64,000 bases of DNA from NCBI RefSeq assembly GCF_014352855.1, contig NZ_CP060697.1, positions 1,632,001 through 1,696,000 on the forward strand, in the 5' to 3' direction. This document shows, piece after piece, positions 26,030 through 35,151 of the stretch (its first letter is position 1; each line of letters begins with the position of its first letter). The notes below the pieces were generated by a model. It was not told the origin of the DNA. It worked only from the letters and a program-made list of their open reading frames with translations, and did not search any database. Source of the stretch: Sphingomonas sabuli. Lineage in GTDB: Bacteria; Pseudomonadota; Alphaproteobacteria; Sphingomonadales; Sphingomonadaceae. The translations under genes and the position numbers were made by a program.

Positions 26030-28366
26030 ATGTACGAAGCTCCTGATCGTTATAAACGCATGATCTCGGCGCGTTTGCCGGACGGCGAATCGCTTGCGTT
26101 CACGAGCGGCGTGCCGGGCGAGGAGAACAGTCCGCTGCGCGATGCGCAGCTGATGGCGCGCGCCCAGCTGGCGCCGTTCTTCGCCGCCGCCAACATCGTC
26201 GCCTGCGCGATCGTCGTCGCCTGCCTCCAGGCCGAAGCGCCGCTGGCGTGGCTGGCCGGCTGGGCCGGCGCGGTCGGGCTTGCCAACCTGTTGGCGATGA
26301 AGCTCGCCAAGACGCAGGCGATCACGCATGTCGGCCGCTCGGGCAGCCGTTTGCCGGACTGGATGATGGTCGCCGATATCATGGTGCGCGCGGCCGTTTG
26401 GCTATCGCTGCCGCTCTACCTGTTCCCGTCGCTGTCCGCCGCTTCGCAGGCCGTGGTGGCGACGATCACTGCCGGCCTTGGCGTCGCCGCCATCGGCCTT
26501 GTCGTGGTGATGCCCTGCGTCGTCGCCTGGATGGCCGCTTTCACCGCGGGCCTGTGCGTCGCGCTGCTCATCGGGCGGAGCAACGTGCCGTTCCAGCAGA
26601 TGCTGGCGATCATGTTCGCGCTGGGCAACGCCATCTTCGGCGTGCTCGCGCTGGCCCGCTGGGCGTTCGCGCAGCTCAAGACCAACGCCGACGTCGGCTC
26701 GCAAAGCGAAAGCGCGTCGCTGCTGTTGCAGGAATATGAACAGCGCGGCGTGGGCTGGCTGTGGCAGGTCGATTCGGAAAACCGAGTCACCTACATCTCC
26801 TCGCGCATGGTCGCCCTGCTCGGGCGCCCGGCCAACCAGCTGCTCGGCCACAGCTTCCCCTCGCTGCTCGGCGGCCATGCCGAACTAGGCCGCAAGCTGC
26901 TCGACAAGCAGCCCTTCGCCAATCTCGACATGCAGCTGGAAACTGCGCGGGGGCCGCGCTGGATCTCCATCGCCGGCGATCCCATCGTCGACACCGCCGG
27001 CCGGTTCGAAGGGTTCCGCGGCGTCGGTTCCGACATCACCGAGATTCGCCAGACCCAGGAACGCCTGACCCACCTCGCCAACATGGACGTCCTGTCCGGC
27101 CTGCCCAATCGCGGCTGCGTCCGCCAGCTGCTTGGCGAAGCGCTGCGCGCCGCGACCAGCGAAAGCCGCGCCTGCGCCATCCTGTTCCTCGACCTCGACG
27201 GCTTCAAGCCGGTCAACGACACCTTCGGCCATCCCAAGGGCGACGCCGTCCTGCGCGCGGTCGCCAAGCGGCTGGTCACCGAAGTCGGCAACGCCGGCCA
27301 TGTCGGCCGCATGGGCGGCGACGAATTCGCCATCGTCATTCCCGACGCGCAAGGGCGCAAGGTTGTCGAGCAGATGGCGCAGAACATCATCGATTCGATC
27401 AAGGAGCCGTACGAGATCGACGGCACCAGCATCCGCATCGGCGTGTCGATCGGCTGCGCCTTCGGCCCGGTTGACGGCGCCACCGTCGACGACCTGATCC
27501 TCAAGGCCGACCTGGCGCTGTACGAAGCCAAGGGCGCCGGCCGCGGCATCGCCCGCTATTTCTCGTCTGAATTGCAATCGGAAAAGGAAGACCGCGCGCG
27601 ACTCGAACAGGATTTGCGCACCGCGCTTGCCGCCAAGCAGTTCCACCTCGTCTTCCAGCCGCTGATCGCGGCCAAGACGCAAAAGCTGATCGGCTTCGAA
27701 GCTCTGATCCGCTGGAACCACCCGAAGCGCGGGCTGGTGCCGCCCAACCACTTCATTCCCGTGGCCGAGGAAATCGGCCTGATGCCCGACATCGGCGAAT
27801 GGGTGATCGACGAAGCCTGCCGCGCCGCCGCGTCCTGGCCCGACTATATCAACGTCGCGCTCAACGTCAGCCCGAAGCAGATCGTGCTTGCCTCCCTGCC
27901 CAACGTCGTCAGCGAGGCGCTCGCCCGCTACCGGGTGCAGGGCAACCGCATCGAACTCGAAGTGACCGAGGGCATTTTCCTTGGCGACAACGGCCCGACG
28001 CTCGACGTGCTCAAGCGCCTGCGCTCGCTTGGCGTCGGCATCGCGCTGGACGATTTCGGCACCGGCTATTCGTCGATCGGCTATCTCAACAAGGCGATCT
28101 TCCACAAATTGAAGATCGACGGCAGCTTCGTCCGCGAAGCCGGCACCCGCTCCGAAAACGTCGCCATCATCCAGTCGATCGTCCAGCTGGCGCAAAGCTT
28201 CCGGATGACGATCACGGCGGAAGGCGTCGAAACCGCCGAGGACTTCGAACGCATGCGCGACCTCGGCTGCGACATCATTCAGGGCTATCTGTTCGGCAAG
28301 CCGCTCAGCTACGCCAAGGCCAACGAAATGGTGGTCGGCCTGCAGACCAAGCGAATGGCCGGCTGA
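26030..28366 (+). CDS. Membrane PAS-GGDEF-EAL cyclic di-GMP enzyme
   Basis: 778 residues. The N-terminal 200 residues hold five or six membrane helices (from ARAQLAPFFAAANIVACAIVV to LAIMFALGNAIFGVLAL). A PAS domain (about 225-345) follows with YISSRMVALLGR. The GGDEF domain has an intact GGDEF site at 429-433 (MGGDEFAIVI), and the EAL domain has EALIRWNHP at about 557 plus DDFGTGYSS. Both halves look catalytically complete, so it could make or break cyclic di-GMP depending on signal. The weak CtrA-like box upstream might tie it to the cell cycle. Confidence 0.93.
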   Translation: MYEAPDRYKRMISARLPDGESLAFTSGVPGEENSPLRDAQLMARAQLAPFFAAANIVACAIVVACLQAEAPLAWLAGWAGAVGLANLLAMKLAKTQAITHVGRSGSRLPDWMMVADIMVRAAVWLSLPLYLFPSLSAASQAVVATITAGLGVAAIGLVVVMPCVVAWMAAFTAGLCVALLIGRSNVPFQQMLAIMFALGNAIFGVLALARWAFAQLKTNADVGSQSESASLLLQEYEQRGVGWLWQVDSENRVTYISSRMVALLGRPANQLLGHSFPSLLGGHAELGRKLLDKQPFANLDMQLETARGPRWISIAGDPIVDTAGRFEGFRGVGSDITEIRQTQERLTHLANMDVLSGLPNRGCVRQLLGEALRAATSESRACAILFLDLDGFKPVNDTFGHPKGDAVLRAVAKRLVTEVGNAGHVGRMGGDEFAIVIPDAQGRKVVEQMAQNIIDSIKEPYEIDGTSIRIGVSIGCAFGPVDGATVDDLILKADLALYEAKGAGRGIARYFSSELQSEKEDRARLEQDLRTALAAKQFHLVFQPLIAAKTQKLIGFEALIRWNHPKRGLVPPNHFIPVAEEIGLMPDIGEWVIDEACRAAASWPDYINVALNVSPKQIVLASLPNVVSEALARYRVQGNRIELEVTEGIFLGDNGPTLDVLKRLRSLGVGIALDDFGTGYSSIGYLNKAIFHKLKIDGSFVREAGTRSENVAIIQSIVQLAQSFRMTITAEGVETAEDFERMRDLGCDIIQGYLFGKPLSYAKANEMVVGLQTKRMAG

Positions 28367-28454
28367 ACCCGCCGATCGCGCCTGGTTCCCGCCCGGCGCC
28401 CCCGAACCGACCCAGATAAGGTGGATCGTTCCGCACACGCCGCGTGTTGTGGTC

Positions 28455-30017
28455 ATGAACCATTTTGTCTGGAGTATGACCTTGCGTTTACCGATCCTGC
28501 TGCTGTCCGCAGCTACTCTCGCGCTCGGCGCGTGCAACTTCACCAGTAACGCGGCCAGCGATGCGTCCGCCCAGGTCGATCCCGGCACCGACCTGTCGGA
28601 CAGGGATCTTGAAACCCGGGTCATGGCCGCGCTCGACGATGCGCCGAAGAATGGCCTGACCAAGGACCTGTTCCTGAAGGGCGATCTGCCCAGCGACGGG
28701 GCGGAAAAGCGTCAGGCGCTGCTCAAGATCGCGCATGACTATGCGTCCGCGCTGGCCAACGGCAAGGTCGACCCGTCCAAGGTCCGCGATGTCTACACGC
28801 TCCCCCGCGCCAAGATGGACGTCAGCGAAGGGCTCAAGCAGGCGCTCGCGCAGGACAATCTGCGCGAATGGCTGGCGTCCTTGGCCCCGCAGACCGACGA
28901 ATATCGCGCCTTGTCGAAGGCGTTCGTCCAGCTGGTGCAAAGCACGCCCAATCTTGAAGGTGCCAGCATTCCGGCGACCGGCAAGGTCATCCGTCCGGGC
29001 GACAAGGATCCGCGCGTCGCGGTGATCGCCCAGAACCTGCGTGCGCAGGGCTATCTGCAGACGGCTTCGGCGACGACCGCGCAGGCGGGCACGCCGGCCG
29101 AGCAGCGCAAGCCGCAAGGCGCGCAGCAGGCGCAGCCCGACAATAGCCAGCCGGCCGCCCAGCCCGCGGTGTTCACGAAGGAAATGTCCGAAGCGTTGAA
29201 GAACTGGCAGTCGGATGCTGGCCTTAAGGCCGACGGCGTGGTCGGCCCGGATACGGTCGGACAGCTGAACGGCGGTCCCAAGGATCGCGCGCGCAAGCTG
29301 GCCATTGCGATGGAACGGCTGCGCTGGCTCGAACGCGAACCGCCCAAGACCCGTATCGACGTCAATACGGCTGCGACCTTCCTGCAATATTTCCGCGAAG
29401 GCAGCCTGGCCGATCAGCGGCGCGTGGTCGTCGGACAGCCCGGCTGGGAAACCCCGGCACTGGGGTCGCCGATCTACGCGCTGGTCGCCAACCCAGATTG
29501 GGTGGTGCCCGATTCGATCGTCAAGGAAGAGATTTCCAAGCGCAGCCCGGCCTATCTCAAGGAGAATAATTTCGTTCAGAAGGACGGCCGCTGGGTCCAG
29601 CAGCCGGGTCCCGACAGCGCGCTTGGCGAGGTCAAGTTCGCGATGAAGAACGACGAGGCGATCTACCTTCACGACACGCCGGCCAAGGCCGCGTTCCAGA
29701 GCGACGAGCGTCACCAGAGCCACGGCTGCATTCGCGTGCAGAATGCGGTCCAGTTCGCGCAGATGCTCGCCCAACAGAACGGCATCGCCGACAAGTTCAG
29801 CGAGGCGATGGCCAACAAGGACAAGGAATCGCAGGTCGCGCTGCCCAACGAGATCCCGGTACGGCTGCTTTACCACACGGCCTATCTGGGCGGGAACGGC
29901 CGGGTCCAGTACGCGCCCGACGTCTACGGCTGGGACAATGATGTGGCCTCCGCGCTCGGCTACGAAACGCGTCAGGTCGCGAAGCCGAAGCGCAATAGCG
30001 AAGACGTCGGCCCCTAG
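28455..30017 (+). CDS. L,D-transpeptidase (YkuD, YcbB-like) lipoprotein
   Basis: 520 residues from the ATG at 28455; ATG 28476 gives a slightly shorter signal. The signal RLPILLLSAATLALGACN ends in a lipobox. A helical domain (about 40-160), a peptidoglycan-binding-like repeat (KNWQSDAGLKADGVVGPDTVGQLN) and the YkuD catalytic domain follow, with the nucleophile Cys425 in SHGCIRVQNA. It forms 3-3 cross-links in peptidoglycan or attaches proteins to it. A Gln/Ala-rich insert (about 200-240) is low complexity. A second, shorter enzyme of the same family is at 55707-56984. Confidence 0.92.
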   Translation: MNHFVWSMTLRLPILLLSAATLALGACNFTSNAASDASAQVDPGTDLSDRDLETRVMAALDDAPKNGLTKDLFLKGDLPSDGAEKRQALLKIAHDYASALANGKVDPSKVRDVYTLPRAKMDVSEGLKQALAQDNLREWLASLAPQTDEYRALSKAFVQLVQSTPNLEGASIPATGKVIRPGDKDPRVAVIAQNLRAQGYLQTASATTAQAGTPAEQRKPQGAQQAQPDNSQPAAQPAVFTKEMSEALKNWQSDAGLKADGVVGPDTVGQLNGGPKDRARKLAIAMERLRWLEREPPKTRIDVNTAATFLQYFREGSLADQRRVVVGQPGWETPALGSPIYALVANPDWVVPDSIVKEEISKRSPAYLKENNFVQKDGRWVQQPGPDSALGEVKFAMKNDEAIYLHDTPAKAAFQSDERHQSHGCIRVQNAVQFAQMLAQQNGIADKFSEAMANKDKESQVALPNEIPVRLLYHTAYLGGNGRVQYAPDVYGWDNDVASALGYETRQVAKPKRNSEDVGP

Positions 30018-30056
30018 TGCGGTTGCGCGGGTACGCGATTGCGGGCCCGCTCCACC

Positions 30057-30830
30057 CTAGGCGGCGAGTGCAATGTCCAGGAACAGCATCGCGCAAACGC
30101 CGATCAGGAATGCCCAGATCGGCCGGCGATGGCCGTCTTCCTGGTGGATCGCGGGGATAAGCTCGGCGGCGACGATGTAGATCATCGCCCCGGCCGCCCA
30201 GCCCATGCCGGCGGGCAACAGCCAGGTCGCCGCCGAAACCAGGGTCACGCCAAGGAAGGCGCCGACCGGCTCGACCAGCCCGGTCGCGCCGCCGATAAGC
30301 ACCGCGCGGCCCCGCGAATAGCCGATCGTCAACAGGGCCGCCGCGACGGCCAGGCCTTCCGGCAGGTTCTGGACGCCGATTCCCACTGCCGTACCGATCG
30401 CAATGCGCGGGTCGCCGGCGGCAAAGCTGACCCCGACCGCCGCGCCCTCCGGCAGGTTGTGCGCGGTCATCGCGATCAGCAGCAGCCACACGCGCCGCGC
30501 GGCTTCGCTGGCCTCGGCCCCCCCGATCGATTGCACGCGCTCGGACCGGCGCAGCAGGTCCAGGCACGCCGCGCCGACCAGGACGGCCAGCGCCACCTGC
30601 GCGGCCGCGGCGAACGCGGAATAGCCCTGGTCCTGCGCAAAGGCGGCCGCGGGCACGATCAGGGACAGGTAGGACGCGGACAGCATGACGCCAGCGGCAA
30701 AGCCGAGCATGATGTTTTGCCGTTCCTTGCCGGACACGCTGCCGAAAAAGGCGGGAGTCGCGCCGACGAACGTGGCCAGGCCCGTGGTCAGGCCGGCAAA
30801 CGTCCCCCAGCCGATCAGCTGCCAATCCAC
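30057..30830 (-). CDS. ZIP-family divalent metal transporter
   Basis: 257 residues with about eight membrane helices and no signal peptide. The paired metal-site motifs are MTAHNLPEGAAVG in helix 4 and GVQNLPEGLAV in helix 5; the second site has Gln-Asn instead of His-Asn, which occurs in many bacterial ZIPs. Such carriers bring zinc, iron or manganese into the cytoplasm. No regulator (Zur or Fur) site could be recognised upstream. It is convergent with the L,D-transpeptidase gene and shares no operon with it. Confidence 0.9.
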   Translation of the reverse strand: MDWQLIGWGTFAGLTTGLATFVGATPAFFGSVSGKERQNIMLGFAAGVMLSASYLSLIVPAAAFAQDQGYSAFAAAAQVALAVLVGAACLDLLRRSERVQSIGGAEASEAARRVWLLLIAMTAHNLPEGAAVGVSFAAGDPRIAIGTAVGIGVQNLPEGLAVAAALLTIGYSRGRAVLIGGATGLVEPVGAFLGVTLVSAATWLLPAGMGWAAGAMIYIVAAELIPAIHQEDGHRRPIWAFLIGVCAMLFLDIALAA

Positions 30831-30905
30831 GCCCGCGTCACTCCTGCCCGTACAAGGGCCTGTCGTTACGCGGTGCGTGGGTGTCGCGCCATAGCGCGAT
30901 GCGGC

Positions 30906-31205
30906 TTAGTTGCTGGTCCAGCGGGCCGCGATGAAATCGCTGGCCGAGCGATATTCGGTGGGGGTCACCTGCCCGTCCGTGTCCCCGTCCGCGATCCGCT
31001 TGAACTCGATCGCCGCGGTATCGGCTTCGCGGATGGAAAGATGGCCGTCGCCGTTGGCGTCGAACGCCCGCACGGCCCATTGCATCAGCCGCGGATCGCG
31101 CTCGAACAATTCTATCGCGCGCGGATTGGTCAAGCGGAAGTCTTCGGCAATCGACGCAGGGGCGGCCTGTCCGGCGGCGGCGATAAGGGCGAGCAGGGCG
31201 ATCAT
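30906..31205 (-). CDS. Secreted EF-hand protein
   Basis: 99 residues from the ATG at 31205; a GTG at 31220 would add five. A signal peptide (IALLALIAAAGQAAPA) precedes two calcium-binding loops, FDANGDGHLSIREAD and ADGDTDGQVTPTEY, each with the acidic and Gly positions of an EF-hand loop. Small exported EF-hand proteins of this type are common in sphingomonads and xanthomonads and probably bind calcium in the periplasm. The gene lies downstream of the PAS hybrid kinase on the same strand, 33 bases after it. Confidence 0.82.
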   Translation of the reverse strand: MIALLALIAAAGQAAPASIAEDFRLTNPRAIELFERDPRLMQWAVRAFDANGDGHLSIREADTAAIEFKRIADGDTDGQVTPTEYRSASDFIAARWTSN

Positions 31206-31238
31206 GCAGTCAGAACGCACCAGGCGCGCCTTGGCTTC

Positions 31239-33605
31239 CTAGCAAACGAGCGCACTGCGGACGGCCTTGGCGAAGGCGGCCGCTCGGAACGGCTTGGCAA
31301 GCAATGGCGAATGTGGCGCGATCTGCTTGATAGCCTCGGTTTCGCTGTAACCGGACACGAACAGGATCCGCTGGTCGGGGGCGGTCGCAAGGATACTCCG
31401 CGCGACGTCCGCGCCCGACATTTCGGGCATCACGAAATCGAGCACGACCAGGTCCGGCCGGCCGTCGGCGAAGCTTTCCAGCCCCGCCTTGCCATCGCCG
31501 CATTCGCGCACCGTGAAGCCTTCCTCGGTCAGCGCTTCGACCATGAAGCCGCGAACGTCGGGATCGTCGTCGATCACCAGGATTGACGCGGTGGCCGACT
31601 CATTTTCCTCGCCCTCGCTGTCGGTTTCGGCCGACAGCGGCTGCTGCGCGCCGTCCGCCACCCGGAACAACAGCTTGATCGTGGTGCCCTCGCCGGGCGC
31701 CGTCTCGATCCGCGCGGTGCCGCCCGACTGGCGCGCCATGCCGTAGACCATCGACAGGCCAAGCCCGGTGCCCTTGCCCACGTCCTTGGTGGTGAAGAAC
31801 GGTTCGAACGCCCGCGCGGCGACGTCGGGCGACATGCCGGTGCCGGTGTCGCAAATGCACAAGGCGACATATTCGCCGGGGTCCAGCTCGGCATCGTTCT
31901 CGATCGCGACGACGCGGGTAATGAATTTCAGCACCCCGCCCTCGGGCATCGCGTCGCGCGCATTGATCGCCAAGTTGAGCACCGCGACCTCGACCTGCGT
32001 CGGGTCGGCCATGACCGGCCGCTCCGCCTCGTCGAGGTCGAATTCCTTGGCGATGCCCGGACCCAGCACGTTGCGCAGCATGGGGCGCATTTCATGGATC
32101 AGCGGCGCCACCTTGATCGGCCGCGTCTCCAGCCGCTGGACTCGGCTGAAGGCCAGCAGCTGGGCAGTCAGTCGGGCGCCTCGCTCGGCCGCGGTCAGCG
32201 CGTTGACCGCATAGCGCTTGAGCTTTTCGTCCTCGACCCGCCGGGCGATGAGATCGAGCCCGCCGACGACCACGGTCAGCAGGTTGTTGAAGTCGTGCGC
32301 GATGCCGCCGGTAAGCTGGCCCAGCGCTTCCATCTTCTGGCTTTGCCGCAACTGTTCCTGCGCCGCCTTGAGCTCGGTGATGTCGCGCGCTTCGAACAGC
32401 AGGTAAATGACCTCGCCCCCCGGTTCTCGCACCGGCTGGATCGCGACGTCGAGGAACGCCATCGGCGCGCCTTCGCGCTCCATCGTCACCTGTCCCGAAA
32501 ACGGCTTGCCCGCCGCGGCGGCGCGGACCGCCTTCTTCATCAGCCCGATGTGCTGCGGATATGCCTGCAGGGTCGGCGCATCCCACAGCTTCATGCCGAT
32601 CGCTTCGTCGGGGTTCTGGTGGCGCCAGGCCTCATCGCGGTGGTTCACCGCCAGGATCGTCCCGTCGGGCTGCAGCAGCACCATCACTTCCAGCGCCGCT
32701 TCGAACACCGCGCGGAACTGCGCTTCGCTCTCGCCCAGCTTGCGCGTGCGCTCCTCCACCTGGCGGCGAAGCTCCAGCTCGGCTTCCTTGGCGACGGTGA
32801 TGTCGGTGGCGACGCCGATGAAGCCGACATGCTCGCCGTCCGGCCCGAACCGCGGCGAGCTGGTGCTGAGCAGCCAGCGATAGTCGCCGTCGCTGCGCCG
32901 GAACCGCCCTTCCAGGCTGAACGGCCGCAACGAGGCTTCGCCGGCGACGCTTTCCGCGGTGATCCGCTCCGCGTCGTCGGGGTGGATGACCGTGCGCCAG
33001 TCGAACGTCCGCGCCGTTTCCCGGTCGGCGGTGCCGAGCCAGTCCATGTAGGCGTCGTTGACGAAGTCGCGGCTGCGGTCGAGCCGCGTCACCCACATCA
33101 GCGCCGGCGCCTGGTTGGCGATGCGCCGGAATCGCTCCTCGCTTTCGCGCAGCGCGCGTTCGGCGGTGCGTTGCTCGGTGACATCCTTGACCACCATCAC
33201 CAGCCCCGCGACCGACCCGTCGGCCTCGTCGATCCACGGCACATATTCGGTCTGCACCGCCGCTGGCCCGCGCGTCGGATGGTGGAATTCGGCGATGAAG
33301 AACTGCCGCGTGCCGGCCATCGCGTCGGCGATCCGCTGGCGCCGCGTGGCGTAGGTTTCGTCCCCCAGCATCGCGCGCACCGGCCGCCCGACCAGCGCGT
33401 CGCGCGGCTGTTCCAGATACTCCGCCATCGGCCGGTTGACGAAGCGCACCACCTCGTCCCGGTCGACATAAGCGATCATGATCGGCAGCAGGTCGGCCAG
33501 CGCGCGCAGCCCCGGCGCGGTGAACATTTCCGCCGGCATGCCCGGCGGCAGGCCGTCCGTGCCTGGGCCCGTGCCCGCTGCCTGCTTGTCCGCCTCCGTC
33601 GCCAT
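31239..33605 (-). CDS. Multi-PAS hybrid histidine kinase with receiver
   Basis: 788 residues with no membrane segment, so probably cytoplasmic. Three PAS-like domains occupy roughly residues 25-400 ([22 protein letters not shown], then [18 protein letters not shown], then [19 protein letters not shown]), two followed by PAC-type segments. The kinase core has [39 protein letters not shown] and [13 protein letters not shown]. The C-terminal receiver has ILVIDDDP, the Asp in [11 protein letters not shown], and LLAKPF. It is a relative of the kinase at 1176-3155. No flavin-binding NCRF motif is seen in the PAS domains, so it is not an obvious LOV photoreceptor. Confidence 0.92.
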   Translation of the reverse strand: MATEADKQAAGTGPGTDGLPPGMPAEMFTAPGLRALADLLPIMIAYVDRDEVVRFVNRPMAEYLEQPRDALVGRPVRAMLGDETYATRRQRIADAMAGTRQFFIAEFHHPTRGPAAVQTEYVPWIDEADGSVAGLVMVVKDVTEQRTAERALRESEERFRRIANQAPALMWVTRLDRSRDFVNDAYMDWLGTADRETARTFDWRTVIHPDDAERITAESVAGEASLRPFSLEGRFRRSDGDYRWLLSTSSPRFGPDGEHVGFIGVATDITVAKEAELELRRQVEERTRKLGESEAQFRAVFEAALEVMVLLQPDGTILAVNHRDEAWRHQNPDEAIGMKLWDAPTLQAYPQHIGLMKKAVRAAAAGKPFSGQVTMEREGAPMAFLDVAIQPVREPGGEVIYLLFEARDITELKAAQEQLRQSQKMEALGQLTGGIAHDFNNLLTVVVGGLDLIARRVEDEKLKRYAVNALTAAERGARLTAQLLAFSRVQRLETRPIKVAPLIHEMRPMLRNVLGPGIAKEFDLDEAERPVMADPTQVEVAVLNLAINARDAMPEGGVLKFITRVVAIENDAELDPGEYVALCICDTGTGMSPDVAARAFEPFFTTKDVGKGTGLGLSMVYGMARQSGGTARIETAPGEGTTIKLLFRVADGAQQPLSAETDSEGEENESATASILVIDDDPDVRGFMVEALTEEGFTVRECGDGKAGLESFADGRPDLVVLDFVMPEMSGADVARSILATAPDQRILFVSGYSETEAIKQIAPHSPLLAKPFRAAAFAKAVRSALVC

Positions 33606-33730
33606 CGCCCGACGATTGCGCGAAACGCCCGCGAAGTCACGCGCTTGTGAAGCCGCCGCCGCTCCCCTCGCCCCGCCGCCTGCGCAAAAAAGGCTGTCCT
33701 ATTTGGATTTCATCTGCCTCAAGCTCGTCG

Positions 33731-33901
33731 ATGAGCAAGCCCAGCCAGCGCCTTCCGCGCCCCGAACCCCGTGCGGCCGCCGCGCCGCCCGCCGCCGCCG
33801 CGCCGCTTACCGCCCCCATCGCCGAGGATTATGACGAGGCCGTCGCCGCCTGGCATTTCCACCTCGACGCCGGCCATTTCGCGCGCAGGCCCGGATCATG
33901 A
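33731..33901 (+). CDS. Hypothetical protein of 56 residues
   Basis: Not recognised. It begins MSKPSQRLPRPEPRAAAAPP, is Pro/Ala-rich and then has IAEDYDEAVAAWHFHLDAGHF. Support for it comes from the ATGA overlap of its stop with the next gene's start; no strong ribosome-binding site is seen. An overlapping frame on the other strand (33637-33819) is low complexity and less likely. Confidence 0.4.
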   Translation: MSKPSQRLPRPEPRAAAAPPAAAAPLTAPIAEDYDEAVAAWHFHLDAGHFARRPGS

Positions 33902-35082
33902 AGCGCCGCGTCCCCGTCCCCCGCGACCAGCGCGAGCCGCTGCCCGAATTCACCCCCGTCCCGCGCAAGTGCAAGCGCCACGACGGCTGGACGCCCGAGC
34001 GGCAGAAGGCCTTCATCGAGGCGCTGGCCGACACCGGTTCGGTCAGCCGCGCCGCGGCGATGACCAACATGTCGTCCGAAAGCGTCTACTTCCTCCGCCG
34101 CCAGCCCGGCGCCGAAAGCTTCCGCCGCGCCTGGGAAGCCGCGCTCGACTATGGCGTCGCGCGGATGAAGGACATCGCGTTCGAACGCGCGATCGAAGGC
34201 TATCTCGTCCCCTGCTTCGTCGGCGGTCGCCTGCTGGGCTGGCGCCGCAAGTACAACGACCGGCTGCTGATGTTTTTGCTCAGGCACTATGGGGAGGATG
34301 CGAATGGCAGACGCACGAAGGTCGAGTATTTCTCGACCCGTGCGACTGCCGGAGCAGCCTCAGCGCCGAGCGGAAGGCAGCAGGCGGGAACCGCCACGCT
34401 GACTTCCGCGAGAGACGCGTCCCCAGATCGGCCGACGGGTCGCGAAGCGAACCCGATCGACGGCGCGGGGGTCGCAGACGAACGAGGACCAACGGTCCGA
34501 GGACATTCACTCCGCGACGGCGCAGCCGCCATCGCGACTGCTGGAATGCAATCAGCGATAGCTGAAACCACCACCGTCCGCACCGTCACCACCGGCCGCG
34601 CCGCCGCCCCCGCGCTCGACGCCACCACCGCGATCATCGAGGACTTCCCCGGCGTCGAGCTCGACGCGGTCGCCCAGGCGGAAATCTACCGCATCCTCCA
34701 GGACTGCGCCGCCCGCCGCCGATCGGTCGAAGGCACGCCCCACGATCCCGACCAGCCCTTCATCTCGGTCGAACAGCCGGAACGCGAAGTGCTGGTCCAC
34801 GACCCCGGCTACGCACACCCCCGCAAGGTCAAGCGCCGGCCCGCGCCCCTGACCGACGTGGTGGTCGACGAAGGCGCGTACCTGCAGCAGTCGCCGAAGA
34901 CGGAGCCGGAGGACAAGTACAGCGCAGGCGTCGAGGAGCTGCCGTGGCAGGTGCTGGACCACGAAGAGGCGTGCGCGGAGATCGAGGCGGCGGTGGAGAG
35001 TGTCAAGAGGGCTTCGAAGCCGCTCGCTCTCCCGCCTGCGGGCGAGGGTCAGGGTGAGGAGCAGCAGAGCGAGAACAGCTGA
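33898..35082 (+). CDS. Hypothetical protein with N-terminal helix-turn-helix-like region
   Basis: 394 residues. Residues 25-80 (WTPERQKAFIEALADTGSVS … RAWEAALDYG) look like a helix-turn-helix or terminase-small-subunit-like fold of a kind repeated in sphingomonad genomes. The following VARMKDIAFERAIEGYLVPCF…WRRKYNDRLLMFLLRHYG is conserved-looking. From about 140 to 220 the sequence turns to low-complexity Ala/Gly/Arg/Thr, as if inserted or fast evolving, before an acidic C-terminal part. The last residues (LALPPAGEGQGEEQ) are encoded by a palindromic repeat of REP type (35027-35064), so the original stop may have been lost. Function unknown. Confidence 0.6.
   Translation: MKRRVPVPRDQREPLPEFTPVPRKCKRHDGWTPERQKAFIEALADTGSVSRAAAMTNMSSESVYFLRRQPGAESFRRAWEAALDYGVARMKDIAFERAIEGYLVPCFVGGRLLGWRRKYNDRLLMFLLRHYGEDANGRRTKVEYFSTRATAGAASAPSGRQQAGTATLTSARDASPDRPTGREANPIDGAGVADERGPTVRGHSLRDGAAAIATAGMQSAIAETTTVRTVTTGRAAAPALDATTAIIEDFPGVELDAVAQAEIYRILQDCAARRRSVEGTPHDPDQPFISVEQPEREVLVHDPGYAHPRKVKRRPAPLTDVVVDEGAYLQQSPKTEPEDKYSAGVEELPWQVLDHEEACAEIEAAVESVKRASKPLALPPAGEGQGEEQQSENS
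35027..35064. repeat. REP-like palindromic repeat inside the 3' end of a gene
   Basis: CTCTCCCGC (35027-35035) and GCGGGCGAG (35038-35046) form an imperfect inverted repeat with a 2-base loop and one mismatch, followed by GGTCAGGGTGAGGAGC. Similar CTCTCCCGC…GCGGGAGAGGG elements are common between genes in high-GC proteobacteria (recollection). Here it is read as the end of the coding region, and the AT-richer block starts soon after it. Confidence 0.5.
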
Positions 35083-35151
35083 TGTCCAGTCACCTCGGAC
35101 TCAATACGGATTGCAATGAAATTCAAAGCGAGAAAACGACGATAGTATCGT

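Noticed and set aside
26885..28663. Minus-strand open frame of 592 codons
   Set aside because: Opposite the GGDEF-EAL gene and without any recognisable protein pattern.
30042..30051. GCGGGCCCGC palindrome between the L,D-transpeptidase and ZIP genes
   Set aside because: Too short and without loop or T tract to call a terminator in such GC-rich DNA.
33637..33819. Minus-strand frame of 60 codons opposite the 56-residue gene
   Set aside because: Low-complexity Gly/Ala/Arg sequence without ribosome-binding site; the plus-strand frame has an ATGA junction with the next gene.
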